A DNA stretch of 64,000 bases, taken from contig NZ_QUNR01000003.1 of assembly GCF_003387535.1 (NCBI RefSeq), positions 62,001 through 126,000 of the forward strand. Direction: 5' to 3'. Under the pieces are notes generated by a model. That model saw nothing but the letters and a program-made list of their open reading frames with translations, was not told where the DNA came from and did no database searches. This DNA is from Paraperlucidibaca baekdonensis. GTDB taxonomy: Bacteria; Pseudomonadota; Gammaproteobacteria; Pseudomonadales; Moraxellaceae. The stretch's first letter is position 1, and every line of letters starts with the position of its first letter. Both the position numbers and the translations under genes were made by a program. Shown in pieces: positions 10,626 through 20,390 of this stretch.

Positions 10626-11409
10626 TCAGAAAGCAAGTTGGGCAGAGACGTAAAAACCGGTTTGATCGCGACCCTCAGTGGTTGCCGGCATGATACGGCC
10701 AAAGTCCACATAAGCTGCCGTGACGGATAGATTTTTGCTTGGCGCCAAGCGATAAAATATCTTTCCAACTATCCGCCGCTAGCCCATTACCATTGGCAGT
10801 GGGTAGTCGAAGACTGTCCGGCATATGTCGGTACTCAACGCCGACAGCAAGATCGCTGCGAATGAGCTTGGCAACTGAGAACTCTGGCATCAGTTCATAA
10901 TCGTCGTTGGCATTTCCGCCAAAGCCGAGAAAGCCATTTTGGTTAGCTTTGGTGCCACGCACAGTGGCGTTTACTAGTAGACTGGGCTTTAAGAAGAGCT
11001 TGGTGGCGGACACATAGAGGTCTGTGTCGCTTTGTTTTGCGCCAACAATGGTTTGCTTTAAATCAAGCCCTTGCGGCCCAATCAGTGTTCGCCCAGTTAT
11101 CCCGGTATCGAGGGTTTGATGCGCCAATGAAAGCTCGACGCGTTCGTGCCAGCCAACCATGACACTGGCCGTTTCAATACGATAGTCCTCGGTGTGTCCG
11201 TATGATAAATTTGCAGCGAAACCTAGCTCTTTCTAGGTCGCTTGCGTGCCAATCATGGCCCAAGGCGTAATGCCACCCACTGCGGCGCCCTCGGCACTAC
11301 TAATGCCGTCAGTCAGCACCAGTTTGCCCATGCTGGCAAACGCTGATGGCGTGAAGTCCGCCGATAGACCGACGAGTCCGAGTGCTATGGCTTGACAGTG
11401 CTTTTTCAT
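10626..11409 (-). pseudogene. DUF3034-family outer-membrane protein, broken (stop and frameshift)
   Basis: From ATG at 11407-11409 a signal-peptide-like MKKHCQAIALGLVGLSADF and a conserved-looking start (GAAVGGITPWAMIGTQAT) run into an in-frame TAG at 11233-11235 (codon 59). The same frame then continues with GWHERVELSLAHQTLDTG, TKLFLKPSLLVNATVRGTKA and AVGVEYRHMPDSL. Near 10750 one base is missing (DILS for DIFYRLAPS). In the shifted frame RLAPSKNLSVTAAYVDFG and FYVSAQLAF end at a stop (10626-10628) with a C-terminal Phe as in outer-membrane barrels. Eleven bases separate it from the hemoglobin pseudogene. Confidence 0.85.
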
Positions 11410-11529
11410 AAATCGCCTATCTTAGTGAGAAGTCTTATTCGCTAAGGTAGTGATTGAGCAACGTGTTGAGATCTGCCATTCGGCATTCTGAGTTATCGGT
11501 CATCTGGCTGATATCTGCGAGGTCTAAAA

Positions 11530-11606
11530 TGGTGCCCCAGAGACGATTCGAACGTCCGACCTGCCCCTTAGGAGGGGGCTGCTCTATCCAGCTGAGCTAC
11601 TGAGGC
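11530..11606 (-). tRNA. tRNA-Arg (anticodon CCT)
   Basis: 77 nt with encoded CCA. Read on the minus strand, acceptor GCCTCAG pairs with CTGGGGC (one G-T pair), the D arm is GCTC/GAGC, the anticodon stem GCCCC/GGGGC encloses the loop CTCCTAA, and the T arm GGACG/CGTCT encloses TTCGAAT. Anticodon CCT reads AGG arginine codons. It lies 34 bases downstream of the rpoS-like gene in the same direction. Confidence 0.96.
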
Positions 11607-11640
11607 GTGGGGGTTAGTTTAGCTGATACCCCACGTAAGA

Positions 11641-12489
11641 TCAGCCGCCGAGATCATTTAAGCAGTCTTTGTCGAGCGCTTCATCGGCCATCCAGACACG
11701 TACTTTTTCGAGGGCATCGAGTTGGATTTGACGGACACGCTCGCGGGTTACGCCAATTTCTGCGGCGATGCATTCGAGTGTTTCAAATCGATACCCATTG
11801 AGCGCAAAGCGTCGAAAGATGATGTGTTGCTCGCGTGGGGCTAGGCGGCCAATAAATCGCAGTATTGCCGCCTGCAGGTCGTCTTTCAGCGAGCGCTGCT
11901 CGGGGCTGTCTTGATCGCCGTCTGCAAGCTCGGTTGTGTGCGGATCATCACCAATGACGACAACGCTGCTGGCTGAGTCTTGCCAGGGCAAGAGCTCGCG
12001 TACTTCATCGGGGCTACGTCCGATTTGTTCTGCTACCTCCGTGGGTTTTGCATCGCGGCCATAGCGCTGGCGTAGCTCGCGTTTAGCGCGCAAGCATTGA
12101 TTTAGGCGCTTGCCCATGTGAATCGGCAGGCGCACCACGCGCGCTTGATCCATGATGCCGCGCTCAATGTATTGGCGAATCCACCACACGGCATAGGTTG
12201 AGAAGCGAAAGCCCAAGCCGGCGTCAAACTTGGCTACCGCGCGAATGAGGCCAATATTGCCCTCTTCAATCAGGTCCTCAAGCGCCATGCTGCTGCGTTG
12301 ATACTGCTTGGCGATGCGCAATACCAAGCGCAAGTTGCAGACGATCATGCGGTCACGCGCACAGTCATCACCGCCTTGCGCCGCATCACATAAGCGTTGC
12401 TCTTCATCGGCGGTGAGCAGTGGGTAGTTACGTACCTCATTGAGGTAGTAGTGAATAACACTTTGATCGGGGTATGACTGAGGGTGCAT
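11641..12489 (-). CDS. rpoS: RNA polymerase sigma factor, RpoS-like (group 2 sigma-70 family)
   Basis: 282 aa, shorter than typical RpoS (about 330) because little precedes region 1.2. YYLNEVRNYPLLTADEEQRL opens region 1.2. Region 2 is clear: NLRLVLRIAKQYQ, DLIEEGNIGLIRAVAKFD, and FRFSTYAVWWIRQYIERGI for -10 recognition. Region 4.2 has GVTRERVRQIQLDALEKVR. The RpoH box is absent, so RpoS is preferred, but another group 2 or 3 sigma factor cannot be excluded. The ATG at 12489 has AAGGA 7 bases upstream. It lies about 4 kb from surE-pcm on the opposite strand rather than next to pcm-nlpD. Confidence 0.82.
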   Translation of the reverse strand: MHPQSYPDQSVIHYYLNEVRNYPLLTADEEQRLCDAAQGGDDCARDRMIVCNLRLVLRIAKQYQRSSMALEDLIEEGNIGLIRAVAKFDAGLGFRFSTYAVWWIRQYIERGIMDQARVVRLPIHMGKRLNQCLRAKRELRQRYGRDAKPTEVAEQIGRSPDEVRELLPWQDSASSVVVIGDDPHTTELADGDQDSPEQRSLKDDLQAAILRFIGRLAPREQHIIFRRFALNGYRFETLECIAAEIGVTRERVRQIQLDALEKVRVWMADEALDKDCLNDLGG

Positions 12490-12655
12490 GTGGCATTCCT
12501 TGCGATGGTACGGCCATCTAGGCCAGCAAGAAAAATTAAGCAAAAGCGCTATCTAAATGCCAGATAGTTCACGCGAATTGGCGATGAGCGGCAGTTGCAG
12601 GGGATGAGTAACCAGACCCAACAGCTGTCATATTAATGTTGGTTTTTCGCAGGCG

Positions 12656-13816
<1,161 letters not shown>

Positions 13817-14002
13817 TTAACGGTTTGGATTTATGGGCATTTCGCGGCACACTGTGCGCACAAAAACCACAACATTGCCGCAGTTTAGCGATCTTGCTGC
13901 AGCGCGTCATGCCAACAATGCCCCGACAGGGCGCTGGCGGGCTGTTCAGCGAGGCCTATCGCGGCAATAATTACGCCTTTGGCCAACGAGCCCGCATTGC
14001 CT

Positions 14003-15172
14003 ATGAACATCTCCTCTCGTGTATCCGTCGCCTTTGCGCTGAGCTGCGCGGCTGTCTTAACGGCTTGTAGCCCGAAGCCCGCCACGCCCAGCACCACGCC
14101 CGATGGCAAGCGCATTATCGTCATTGGTCATGCCGCGCCGCTGACCGGCACGCAGGCGCATATTGGCAAAGACAACGAAAATGGCGTGCGCTTGGCCATT
14201 GCCGACCTCAACGCCAAAGGCTTTAAAATCGGCGATGCGCCAGTGCATTTCGAACTCGACTCGCAAGATGACCAAGCCGACCCGCGCATGGCCACCACCG
14301 TGGCGCAAAAGTTTGTCGATGATGGCGTGCAAGCGGTCATTGGTCATTTGAACTCGGGCACCACCATGCCGGCCTCACGCGTTTACAACAGCGCTGGCAT
14401 TGTTGAGATTTCACCCTCAGCGACCACGCCGCGCTACACCCAGCAGGGCTTCAAAAACGCCTTCCGCGTGATGGCCAATGACATTCAGCAAGGTCGCGTG
14501 CTCGGCGAGTTTGCTGTCGACGACTTAGGCGCTAAGCAAATTGCCATCATTGATGACCGCACGGCCTATGGCCAAGGTCTGGCCGATGAGTTCGAGAAAG
14601 CCGCCAAGGCCGCCGGCGGCAAGATCATTGTGCGCGAATACACCAGCGACAAGGCCTCCGACTTCACGGCTATTTTGACGAAAATCAAAGGCGAAAAACC
14701 CGACCTGCTGTTTTTCGGCGGCATGGATGGTCAGGGCGCGCCCATGGCCAAGCAGATGCAAGCGTTGGGTTTAAAAACGCAGCTACTCGGCGGCGATGGC
14801 ATCCACACCGCCGAGTTTATGAAGCTCGCCGCGCAAGCCGCCGATGGCGTGGTGGCCTCGCTGCCGGGACGACCTTTGGAGACGCTGGCAAACGGCCCAG
14901 CGTTTAAGCAGCGCTTTGAGACGCAGTACGGCAAGATCCAGCTTTACGCGCCGTATTCCTATGACGCCATGATGATCCTCGCGCAGGCCATGCAGCGTGC
15001 CGGCAGCACAGAGCCGGCGAAGGTCCAGCAAGAGTTGGCGAAAACCGACTACAACGGCGTCACCTCGCGCATTCGTTTCGATGCCAAAGGCGACCTCGCG
15101 CAAGGCGCCATCACTGTCTATCGCGCGCAAGACGGGCAGTGGCAGGTGCTGAAAACCATCGAGTCGCAATAA
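14003..15172 (+). CDS. livK: Branched-chain amino-acid ABC transporter, periplasmic substrate-binding lipoprotein
   Basis: 389 aa. The signal sequence ends with lipobox LTAC near residue 22, which implies a lipid-anchored binding protein. KRIIVIGHAAPLTGTQAHIGKDNENGVRLAIADLN (shown here as the family's opening pattern PLTG...GxDxxNG), VIGHLNSGTTMPAS and YGQGLADEFEKAA mark the type I periplasmic-binding fold of the Leu/Ile/Val family. The start at 14003 is preferred over a TTG at 13979 because it begins the signal peptide. livH follows after 3 bases. Actual ligand could be another amino acid or an amide. Confidence 0.88.
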   Translation: MNISSRVSVAFALSCAAVLTACSPKPATPSTTPDGKRIIVIGHAAPLTGTQAHIGKDNENGVRLAIADLNAKGFKIGDAPVHFELDSQDDQADPRMATTVAQKFVDDGVQAVIGHLNSGTTMPASRVYNSAGIVEISPSATTPRYTQQGFKNAFRVMANDIQQGRVLGEFAVDDLGAKQIAIIDDRTAYGQGLADEFEKAAKAAGGKIIVREYTSDKASDFTAILTKIKGEKPDLLFFGGMDGQGAPMAKQMQALGLKTQLLGGDGIHTAEFMKLAAQAADGVVASLPGRPLETLANGPAFKQRFETQYGKIQLYAPYSYDAMMILAQAMQRAGSTEPAKVQQELAKTDYNGVTSRIRFDAKGDLAQGAITVYRAQDGQWQVLKTIESQ

Positions 15173-15175
15173 GCT

Positions 15176-16105
15176 ATGGATGTATTGCCTCAGCAGCTGC
15201 TCAATGGCCTGATTTTAGGCAGTATTTATGCGCTGATCGCGCTCGGCTACACCCTCGTCTACGGCATTTTGGGACTGATCAATTTCGCCCATGGCGAGGT
15301 CGTGATGATCGGCGCCATGGTCACTATCAGTGCCTTGAGCTGGCTGCTCGGCATGCACTTGCCGCTATCGCCAGTCATGTTGGTGGCGTTTAGTTTGCTC
15401 ATGGCCATTCCGGTATGCGCCTTGCTGGGCATGGGTATTGAGCGTTTTGCCTACCGCCCGTTGCGTGGCGCGCCGCGTTTGGCGCCGCTGATCACCGCCA
15501 TCGGTGTGTCCATCGTGCTGCAAAATGTCGCCATGATGATCTGGGGCCGCCAATACATTCCGTTTCCCGCGATCCTGCCTAGCGAACCCATCCACATCGG
15601 TTCGGCGACATTTTTGCCGGTGCAGGGCGTCATCATTGTGCTGTCAGCGGTGCTGATGGGCGCGCTCTTACTCCTCGTGCATCGCACCAAACTTGGCCGT
15701 GCCATGCGCGCCGCCGCACAATCACCCTCGGTCGCGCGGCTGATGGGCGTCTCCGTTGATCGCGTTGTCGCCAGCGCCTTTGTCATCGGCTCGGTATTAG
15801 CGGCGGTCGCCGGGGTCATGGTTAGCGCCAATTATGGCCAAGCGCATGCCTATATGGGCTTTATGCTAGGCCTCAAAGCCTTCTCAGCGGCCGTGCTTGG
15901 CGGCATTGGCAACCTCGCTGGCGCCGTCGTTGGCGGGCTGTTATTAGGCATTATTGAGAGTCTGGGCGCTGGCTATATTGGCGACCTAACCGGCGGCTTT
16001 TTGGGCAGCCAATACCAAGATGTCTTTGCCTTTTTGGTGCTGATTATCGTCTTGGTCTTTCGGCCCTCCGGGCTGCTCGGCGAACGCTCGGCAGATCGCC
16101 CATGA
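15176..16105 (+). CDS. livH: Branched-chain amino-acid ABC transporter permease LivH
   Basis: 309 aa polytopic inner-membrane permease. LLNGLILGSIYALIALGYTLVYG, typical of LivH N-termini (first 20 residues or so), the INFAHGEVVMIGA motif, FAYRPLRGAPRLAPLITAIG and KAFSAAVLGGIGNLAGAVVGG (the EAA-like loop) are seen. It pairs with LivM to form the membrane channel. Its stop overlaps the livM start (ATGA). Confidence 0.94.
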   Translation: MDVLPQQLLNGLILGSIYALIALGYTLVYGILGLINFAHGEVVMIGAMVTISALSWLLGMHLPLSPVMLVAFSLLMAIPVCALLGMGIERFAYRPLRGAPRLAPLITAIGVSIVLQNVAMMIWGRQYIPFPAILPSEPIHIGSATFLPVQGVIIVLSAVLMGALLLLVHRTKLGRAMRAAAQSPSVARLMGVSVDRVVASAFVIGSVLAAVAGVMVSANYGQAHAYMGFMLGLKAFSAAVLGGIGNLAGAVVGGLLLGIIESLGAGYIGDLTGGFLGSQYQDVFAFLVLIIVLVFRPSGLLGERSADRP

Positions 16106-17196
16106 GCGGGGTTAAGCCGCGTGGCTTGAGCCGACTCTCACCGGCCATCATGGCACTGGCCACTGGTCGCGCGCGCTGGCTTTTGCTGGCTTTGCTCGTT
16201 AGCGCGCCATTTTGGACTGGCGCGCTGCTGGGGTCGTATTGGGTGCGCATCCTCGACTATTGCTTGCTCTACGCGATCTTGGCACTTGGGCTCAATATCG
16301 TCGTGGGGTATGCCGGCCTGCTCGATCTCGGTTTTATCGCGTTTTATGCCGTGGGCGCCTATGTGTTTGCGCTGCTGGCCTCGCCGCATTGGGATTTGCA
16401 CTGGACGCCTTGGCTGGTATTGCCCTTGGCGGCGGCGGTGGCGGCGTTTGTCGGCGCCATGCTCGGCGCACCGACTTTGCGCCTGCGCGGTGACTATTTG
16501 GCGATTGTGACCTTAGGCTTTGGCGAAATTGTCCGGCTCTTTATGAACAACCTCGACCGGCCAATCAACATCACCAATGGCCCGCAAGGCATTAGCGGCA
16601 TTGACCCCTTGAGTATTGGCAGTTGGCGTTTCGATCAAGGTTTGGAGCTTGGCGTCGTCAATTTGGTCAGTGCGCAGCTGTATTTTTATGTGCTGCTGGT
16701 GTTGGTGGTGGCTGCGGTGGTGGCGTGTCGGCGTTTGGAAAATTCGCGCATTGGGCGAGCTTGGGTGGCCATTCGTGAGGATGAAGTGGCGGCTACGGCC
16801 ATGGGCATTAACACGCGCAATATGAAGCTCTTGGCGTTTGCCATGGGCGCGAGTTTCGGTGGCATCGGTGGCGGGCTATTTGCCTCGTTTCAGGGCTTTG
16901 TTAGCCCTGAGAGCTTCACGCTGATGGAGTCGGTGATGGTGCTCTGCATGGTCGTGCTCGGTGGCATGGGGCATATCCCCGGCGTGCTGCTCGGCGCATT
17001 TTTGCTGACTATTACGCCGGAGATTTTGCGCGAGGTCATCAGCCCGTTGCAGCAGGCGGCGTTTGGGCATCAAGTCGTGGATCCGGAAAATTTGCGCATG
17101 TTGCTGTTTGGTCTGTCGATGATTTTGGTCATGCTCTACCGTCCGGGTGGGCTCTGGCCATCAGCGCGCCGAGCCAAGGAGCTGGAGCATGACTGA
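16102..17196 (+). CDS. livM: Branched-chain amino-acid ABC transporter permease LivM
   Basis: 364 aa, about ten membrane segments. LGLNIVVGYAGLLDLGF, the GAPTLRLRGDYLAIVTLGFGEI segment (positions near 115-140), RAWVAIREDEVAATAMGIN and MVVLGGMGHIPGVLLGA identify LivM. Overlaps livH by 4 bases and livG by 8 bases. Second half of the transport channel. Confidence 0.94.
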   Translation: MSGVKPRGLSRLSPAIMALATGRARWLLLALLVSAPFWTGALLGSYWVRILDYCLLYAILALGLNIVVGYAGLLDLGFIAFYAVGAYVFALLASPHWDLHWTPWLVLPLAAAVAAFVGAMLGAPTLRLRGDYLAIVTLGFGEIVRLFMNNLDRPINITNGPQGISGIDPLSIGSWRFDQGLELGVVNLVSAQLYFYVLLVLVVAAVVACRRLENSRIGRAWVAIREDEVAATAMGINTRNMKLLAFAMGASFGGIGGGLFASFQGFVSPESFTLMESVMVLCMVVLGGMGHIPGVLLGAFLLTITPEILREVISPLQQAAFGHQVVDPENLRMLLFGLSMILVMLYRPGGLWPSARRAKELEHD

Positions 17197-17959
17197 GCTT
17201 TTGCAGCTGCGGGGTATTAGCAAGCGCTTTGGCGGTGTGCAGGCACTCAAGGGCATGGATTTGTGTATCCCGGAGGGCACGATTTATGGCGTGATTGGCC
17301 CCAACGGTGCCGGTAAAACCACGCTGTTTAACATCATCACCGGCATGTATCACGCCGATACCGGCTCGCGCTTATTAGCCGGTGAGCCGCTACCGCTGAC
17401 ACTCAAGCCCTATGCCATTGTTGAGCGTGGTATTGCGCGGACTTTTCAAAATATTCGCCTGTTTCATTTCATGAGTGCGCTGGAAAATATCATGGTTGGC
17501 TGTCACCGCCACGCGCGCGCTGGGCTGTTTGCCACGCTGCTCAATACCCGCGCCGCCCGTGCCGAGGAAGCCAGCATTCGCGCCCGTGCCTATGAATTGC
17601 TCGACTATGTGGGCCTGCCGCGCAGCGCCGCCTTGCGTCTGGCCAATGAGCTGTCTTATGGCGATCAGCGGCGCTTAGAAATTGCCCGTGCGCTGGCGAC
17701 GCGGCCACGGCTATTAGCGCTCGATGAGCCTGCTGCTGGCATGAACCCTACCGAGACCGAGGCGCTGCGGTCTTTGCTCACACGTATTCGCAACGATGGC
17801 ATCACCGTGGTGCTCATTGAGCATGATGTGAAGCTGATGATGAGTCTGTGCGACCGCCTAGCGGTACTCGATTTTGGGGAGCTGATCGCCGAGGGCGAGC
17901 CCGCGGCTATTCGTCAAGATCCGCGTGTCATCCAAGCGTATTTAGGCGGTGAGGCATGA
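17189..17959 (+). CDS. livG: Branched-chain amino-acid ABC transporter ATPase LivG
   Basis: 256 aa cytoplasmic ATPase. Walker A GPNGAGKTT, Q-loop region TFQNIRLF, signature LSYGDQRRLEIARAL and Walker B LLALDEPAAGMNP are present, and the switch His lies in IEHDVKLMM. The ATG at 17189 (MTELLQLRG) is chosen; the frame is open further upstream but inside livM. The stop overlaps livF by 4 bases. Confidence 0.94.
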   Translation: MTELLQLRGISKRFGGVQALKGMDLCIPEGTIYGVIGPNGAGKTTLFNIITGMYHADTGSRLLAGEPLPLTLKPYAIVERGIARTFQNIRLFHFMSALENIMVGCHRHARAGLFATLLNTRAARAEEASIRARAYELLDYVGLPRSAALRLANELSYGDQRRLEIARALATRPRLLALDEPAAGMNPTETEALRSLLTRIRNDGITVVLIEHDVKLMMSLCDRLAVLDFGELIAEGEPAAIRQDPRVIQAYLGGEA

Positions 17960-18663
17960 GCCTGCTCAGCGTGCGCGATCTCACGGTGCATTACGGCGGC
18001 ATTGAAGCGGTGCGTGGCATCAGCCTTGATGTGCAGGCCGGCGAGCTGGTCTCGCTGATCGGTGCCAATGGTGCTGGCAAAACCTCGACCATGGGCGCGC
18101 TTGGCGGCCTCTTAAAAGCCGGTGGCAGCCTGACGTACGACGGCGTGAATCTGGCACGCCTGCCGGCGCATGAGCGCGTTGGTCGCGGGCTGGCCTTGGT
18201 GCCGGAGGGGCGGGGCATCTTCGCCAAGCTCACGGTCCTAGAAAACTTACAAATGGGTGCCTACTGCCGCAATGATCGCGGCCAAATAGCACGCGATTTA
18301 GCCGATCAGCTTGCGCAGTTTCCGCGCCTAGCGGAGCGTCGTGGTCAGTTGGCCGGTACGCTGTCGGGTGGTGAGCAGCAAATGTTGGCGATAGCGCGCG
18401 CGCTGATGAGCCGGCCGAAATTGCTATTGCTCGATGAGCCCTCGATGGGCTTAGCACCGATCTTAGTTGAGCAAATATTCACGCTGATTCAGCGCATTGC
18501 CAGTGAAGGTGTGGCGGTGCTGTTGGTTGAGCAAAATGCTCGGCAGGCACTGGAGATCGCGCAGCGTGCCTATGTCATGGAGTCGGGGCTAATCACGCTC
18601 AGTGGCGAGGCGAAAGCGCTTGCTGCCGACCCGCGGGTGCGGGCGGCGTATTTGGGGCATTGA
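17956..18663 (+). CDS. livF: Branched-chain amino-acid ABC transporter ATPase LivF
   Basis: 235 aa cytoplasmic ATPase, heterodimer partner of LivG. Walker A GANGAGKTS, PEGRGIFAKLTVLENLQMGAY (family stretch), signature LSGGEQQMLAIARAL and Walker B LLLLDEPSMGLAP are present. Last gene of the five-gene importer operon; 36 bases separate its stop from the convergent mltF stop. Confidence 0.94.
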   Translation: MSLLSVRDLTVHYGGIEAVRGISLDVQAGELVSLIGANGAGKTSTMGALGGLLKAGGSLTYDGVNLARLPAHERVGRGLALVPEGRGIFAKLTVLENLQMGAYCRNDRGQIARDLADQLAQFPRLAERRGQLAGTLSGGEQQMLAIARALMSRPKLLLLDEPSMGLAPILVEQIFTLIQRIASEGVAVLLVEQNARQALEIAQRAYVMESGLITLSGEAKALAADPRVRAAYLGH

Positions 18664-18699
18664 GCGGAGGCGCTCTGGGTGGTGCTTGAGTGACTCTAA

Positions 18700-20169
18700 C
18701 TACTGCGCAGTAGAATTACTGATGTCAAAATCGAGCGTAGCCACTTGGGTTTTGTCGAGTCTGACCTGAGTATTCAGCGCGATGGCATCGTAGTAGCGGC
18801 GCACCTGTTGCACATAATGCAGGCCTTGGCCGACATCGGGTACGGCGCGCCCTTGGCGACGATTATCGGCGGCGAGTTGGCGTAAATTTCGTGACACATC
18901 GAGCCAGCTATTGGCATCGCCACCATTGCGCTCGGTAAGTTTACGTGCGCGCAAGATGTGCGCCGGCCCCATATTGTAGGAGGCGAGCGCCATCCATGTG
19001 CGGTCTGGCTCGGCGATACTATCGGGCATGCGATCATGGATGTATTTGAAATAAGCGCTGCCACCGCGAATACTTTGGCCGGCATGCTCGCGGTTTTTCA
19101 CCCCCATCATTGAGGCCGTGCCTTGCGTGAGCATCATCAGGCCGCGCACGCCGGTGGGCGATACGGCATTGGGATTCCATTTTGACTCTTGATACGCGAT
19201 GGCCGCCAGTAAGCGCCAGTCAACATCGGTGGTGTTGCTCTCGCGTTCAAATAGCGATTGGTAGCGCGGCAGACGGTTGGCAATATCGCGGCTGAAATGC
19301 TTCGCGCCATAGCTGTCAAAGACGTTACCGTTGCTATAAAACTCGGCGAGGCGTTGCAGCGTGCCGTCGGCCTGTTTGCGCGCCAAAAAGTCTTGCGCGG
19401 CTTGATACAGGCTGTGATCGGCCGATTTCATAAAGACCCATGAAACCGCATCGGTACGTTCTAGAGATAAGCTATCGCGCAGGGTTGGGAAGAGTGGCCG
19501 AAACGCATCGAATTCGCGCGAGTTCATGGCCACAAAATCCACGCGGCCTTCGTCGAGCAAGCCTAATAAATCGAGGCTTTTACCCTGACGAATCTCAATA
19601 ATTTTGACGTTATCAACCTCGCGCACAGAGTCTTTTAAGTGCTGCGCCTCGGTGCTGCCAGCCACCACTCCGACCACTTTGCCAGCTAAATCTTGGATAT
19701 CTTTAGGCCGCCGTTGGCCGCTGCGTTGCACGAGCTGCTGTTGGACCTCAAGGACGGGATTGCTGACGCGCAAACGCTCAAGGCGTGGGTCTTCAGCGGT
19801 GATGCCGGTGAGCGCCAGTTGCGCCTGATTGCGACGAATGGCTTGCAGCACGCGATGCGGTGAGGCGACCGGGTCAACAACCAGCTTCACGCCCAGCTCA
19901 TTGGCAAATTGTTGTGCAAGCTCAAACTGCAAGCCGTGCGTATGGCCATCTTGCTGAAAGAAAGTGCTTGGGCTGGTTACGCCAACCAAGTGCAATTCGC
20001 CACTGCTACGCACCACATCGAGTGCATTTTGCAGCGGCTGCAGCGCCAATGTGCTGACCGCCAGTGTGCCCGCAACGGCCACTTTCACGTGCTGTCTGTT
20101 AATGCGTTTAAGCATTTTTAGGGCTTGGCGATGCGGGCTAAGACGCTTGGGTGGGCGCTTTATGGCCAT
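18700..20169 (-). CDS. mltF: Membrane-bound lytic murein transglycosylase F
   Basis: 489 aa. Cleaves peptidoglycan to anhydromuropeptides. An N-terminal hydrophobic segment ([16 protein letters not shown]) precedes a periplasmic binding-protein-like domain ([14 protein letters not shown] to about residue 280) and a C-terminal SLT domain with the catalytic Glu in [20 protein letters not shown] and [10 protein letters not shown]. The start at 20169 (MAIKRPP) has GAGG 6 bases upstream; a longer start at 20184 is possible. Divergent from purL, the usual arrangement in gammaproteobacteria. Confidence 0.92.
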   Translation of the reverse strand: MAIKRPPKRLSPHRQALKMLKRINRQHVKVAVAGTLAVSTLALQPLQNALDVVRSSGELHLVGVTSPSTFFQQDGHTHGLQFELAQQFANELGVKLVVDPVASPHRVLQAIRRNQAQLALTGITAEDPRLERLRVSNPVLEVQQQLVQRSGQRRPKDIQDLAGKVVGVVAGSTEAQHLKDSVREVDNVKIIEIRQGKSLDLLGLLDEGRVDFVAMNSREFDAFRPLFPTLRDSLSLERTDAVSWVFMKSADHSLYQAAQDFLARKQADGTLQRLAEFYSNGNVFDSYGAKHFSRDIANRLPRYQSLFERESNTTDVDWRLLAAIAYQESKWNPNAVSPTGVRGLMMLTQGTASMMGVKNREHAGQSIRGGSAYFKYIHDRMPDSIAEPDRTWMALASYNMGPAHILRARKLTERNGGDANSWLDVSRNLRQLAADNRRQGRAVPDVGQGLHYVQQVRRYYDAIALNTQVRLDKTQVATLDFDISNSTAQ

Positions 20170-20390
20170 GTGGCACCTCGTCATTTCTTCGCTTTGTTGG
20201 CCTAAGTCTAGGCTTCGCGAGTATTAGCGTCCAATGTCATCCGATGAACATCGCTAGATTGTCAGACAGCTCAGCGGAGAGACCAGTCCTAACAGGCTGC
20301 GCTAAAATGATCATCAGCCATCCGTCGGCGGCTGTTTTTCGCTACACTATGCACCACCTATTTTTCCTGTCTGGCACGCGAGATCTCCCT

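Noticed and set aside
20151-20390. 80-residue N-terminal extension of purL
   Set aside because: The extension overlaps the mltF start and a promoter-like region; family proteins begin at the MLLLPG position.
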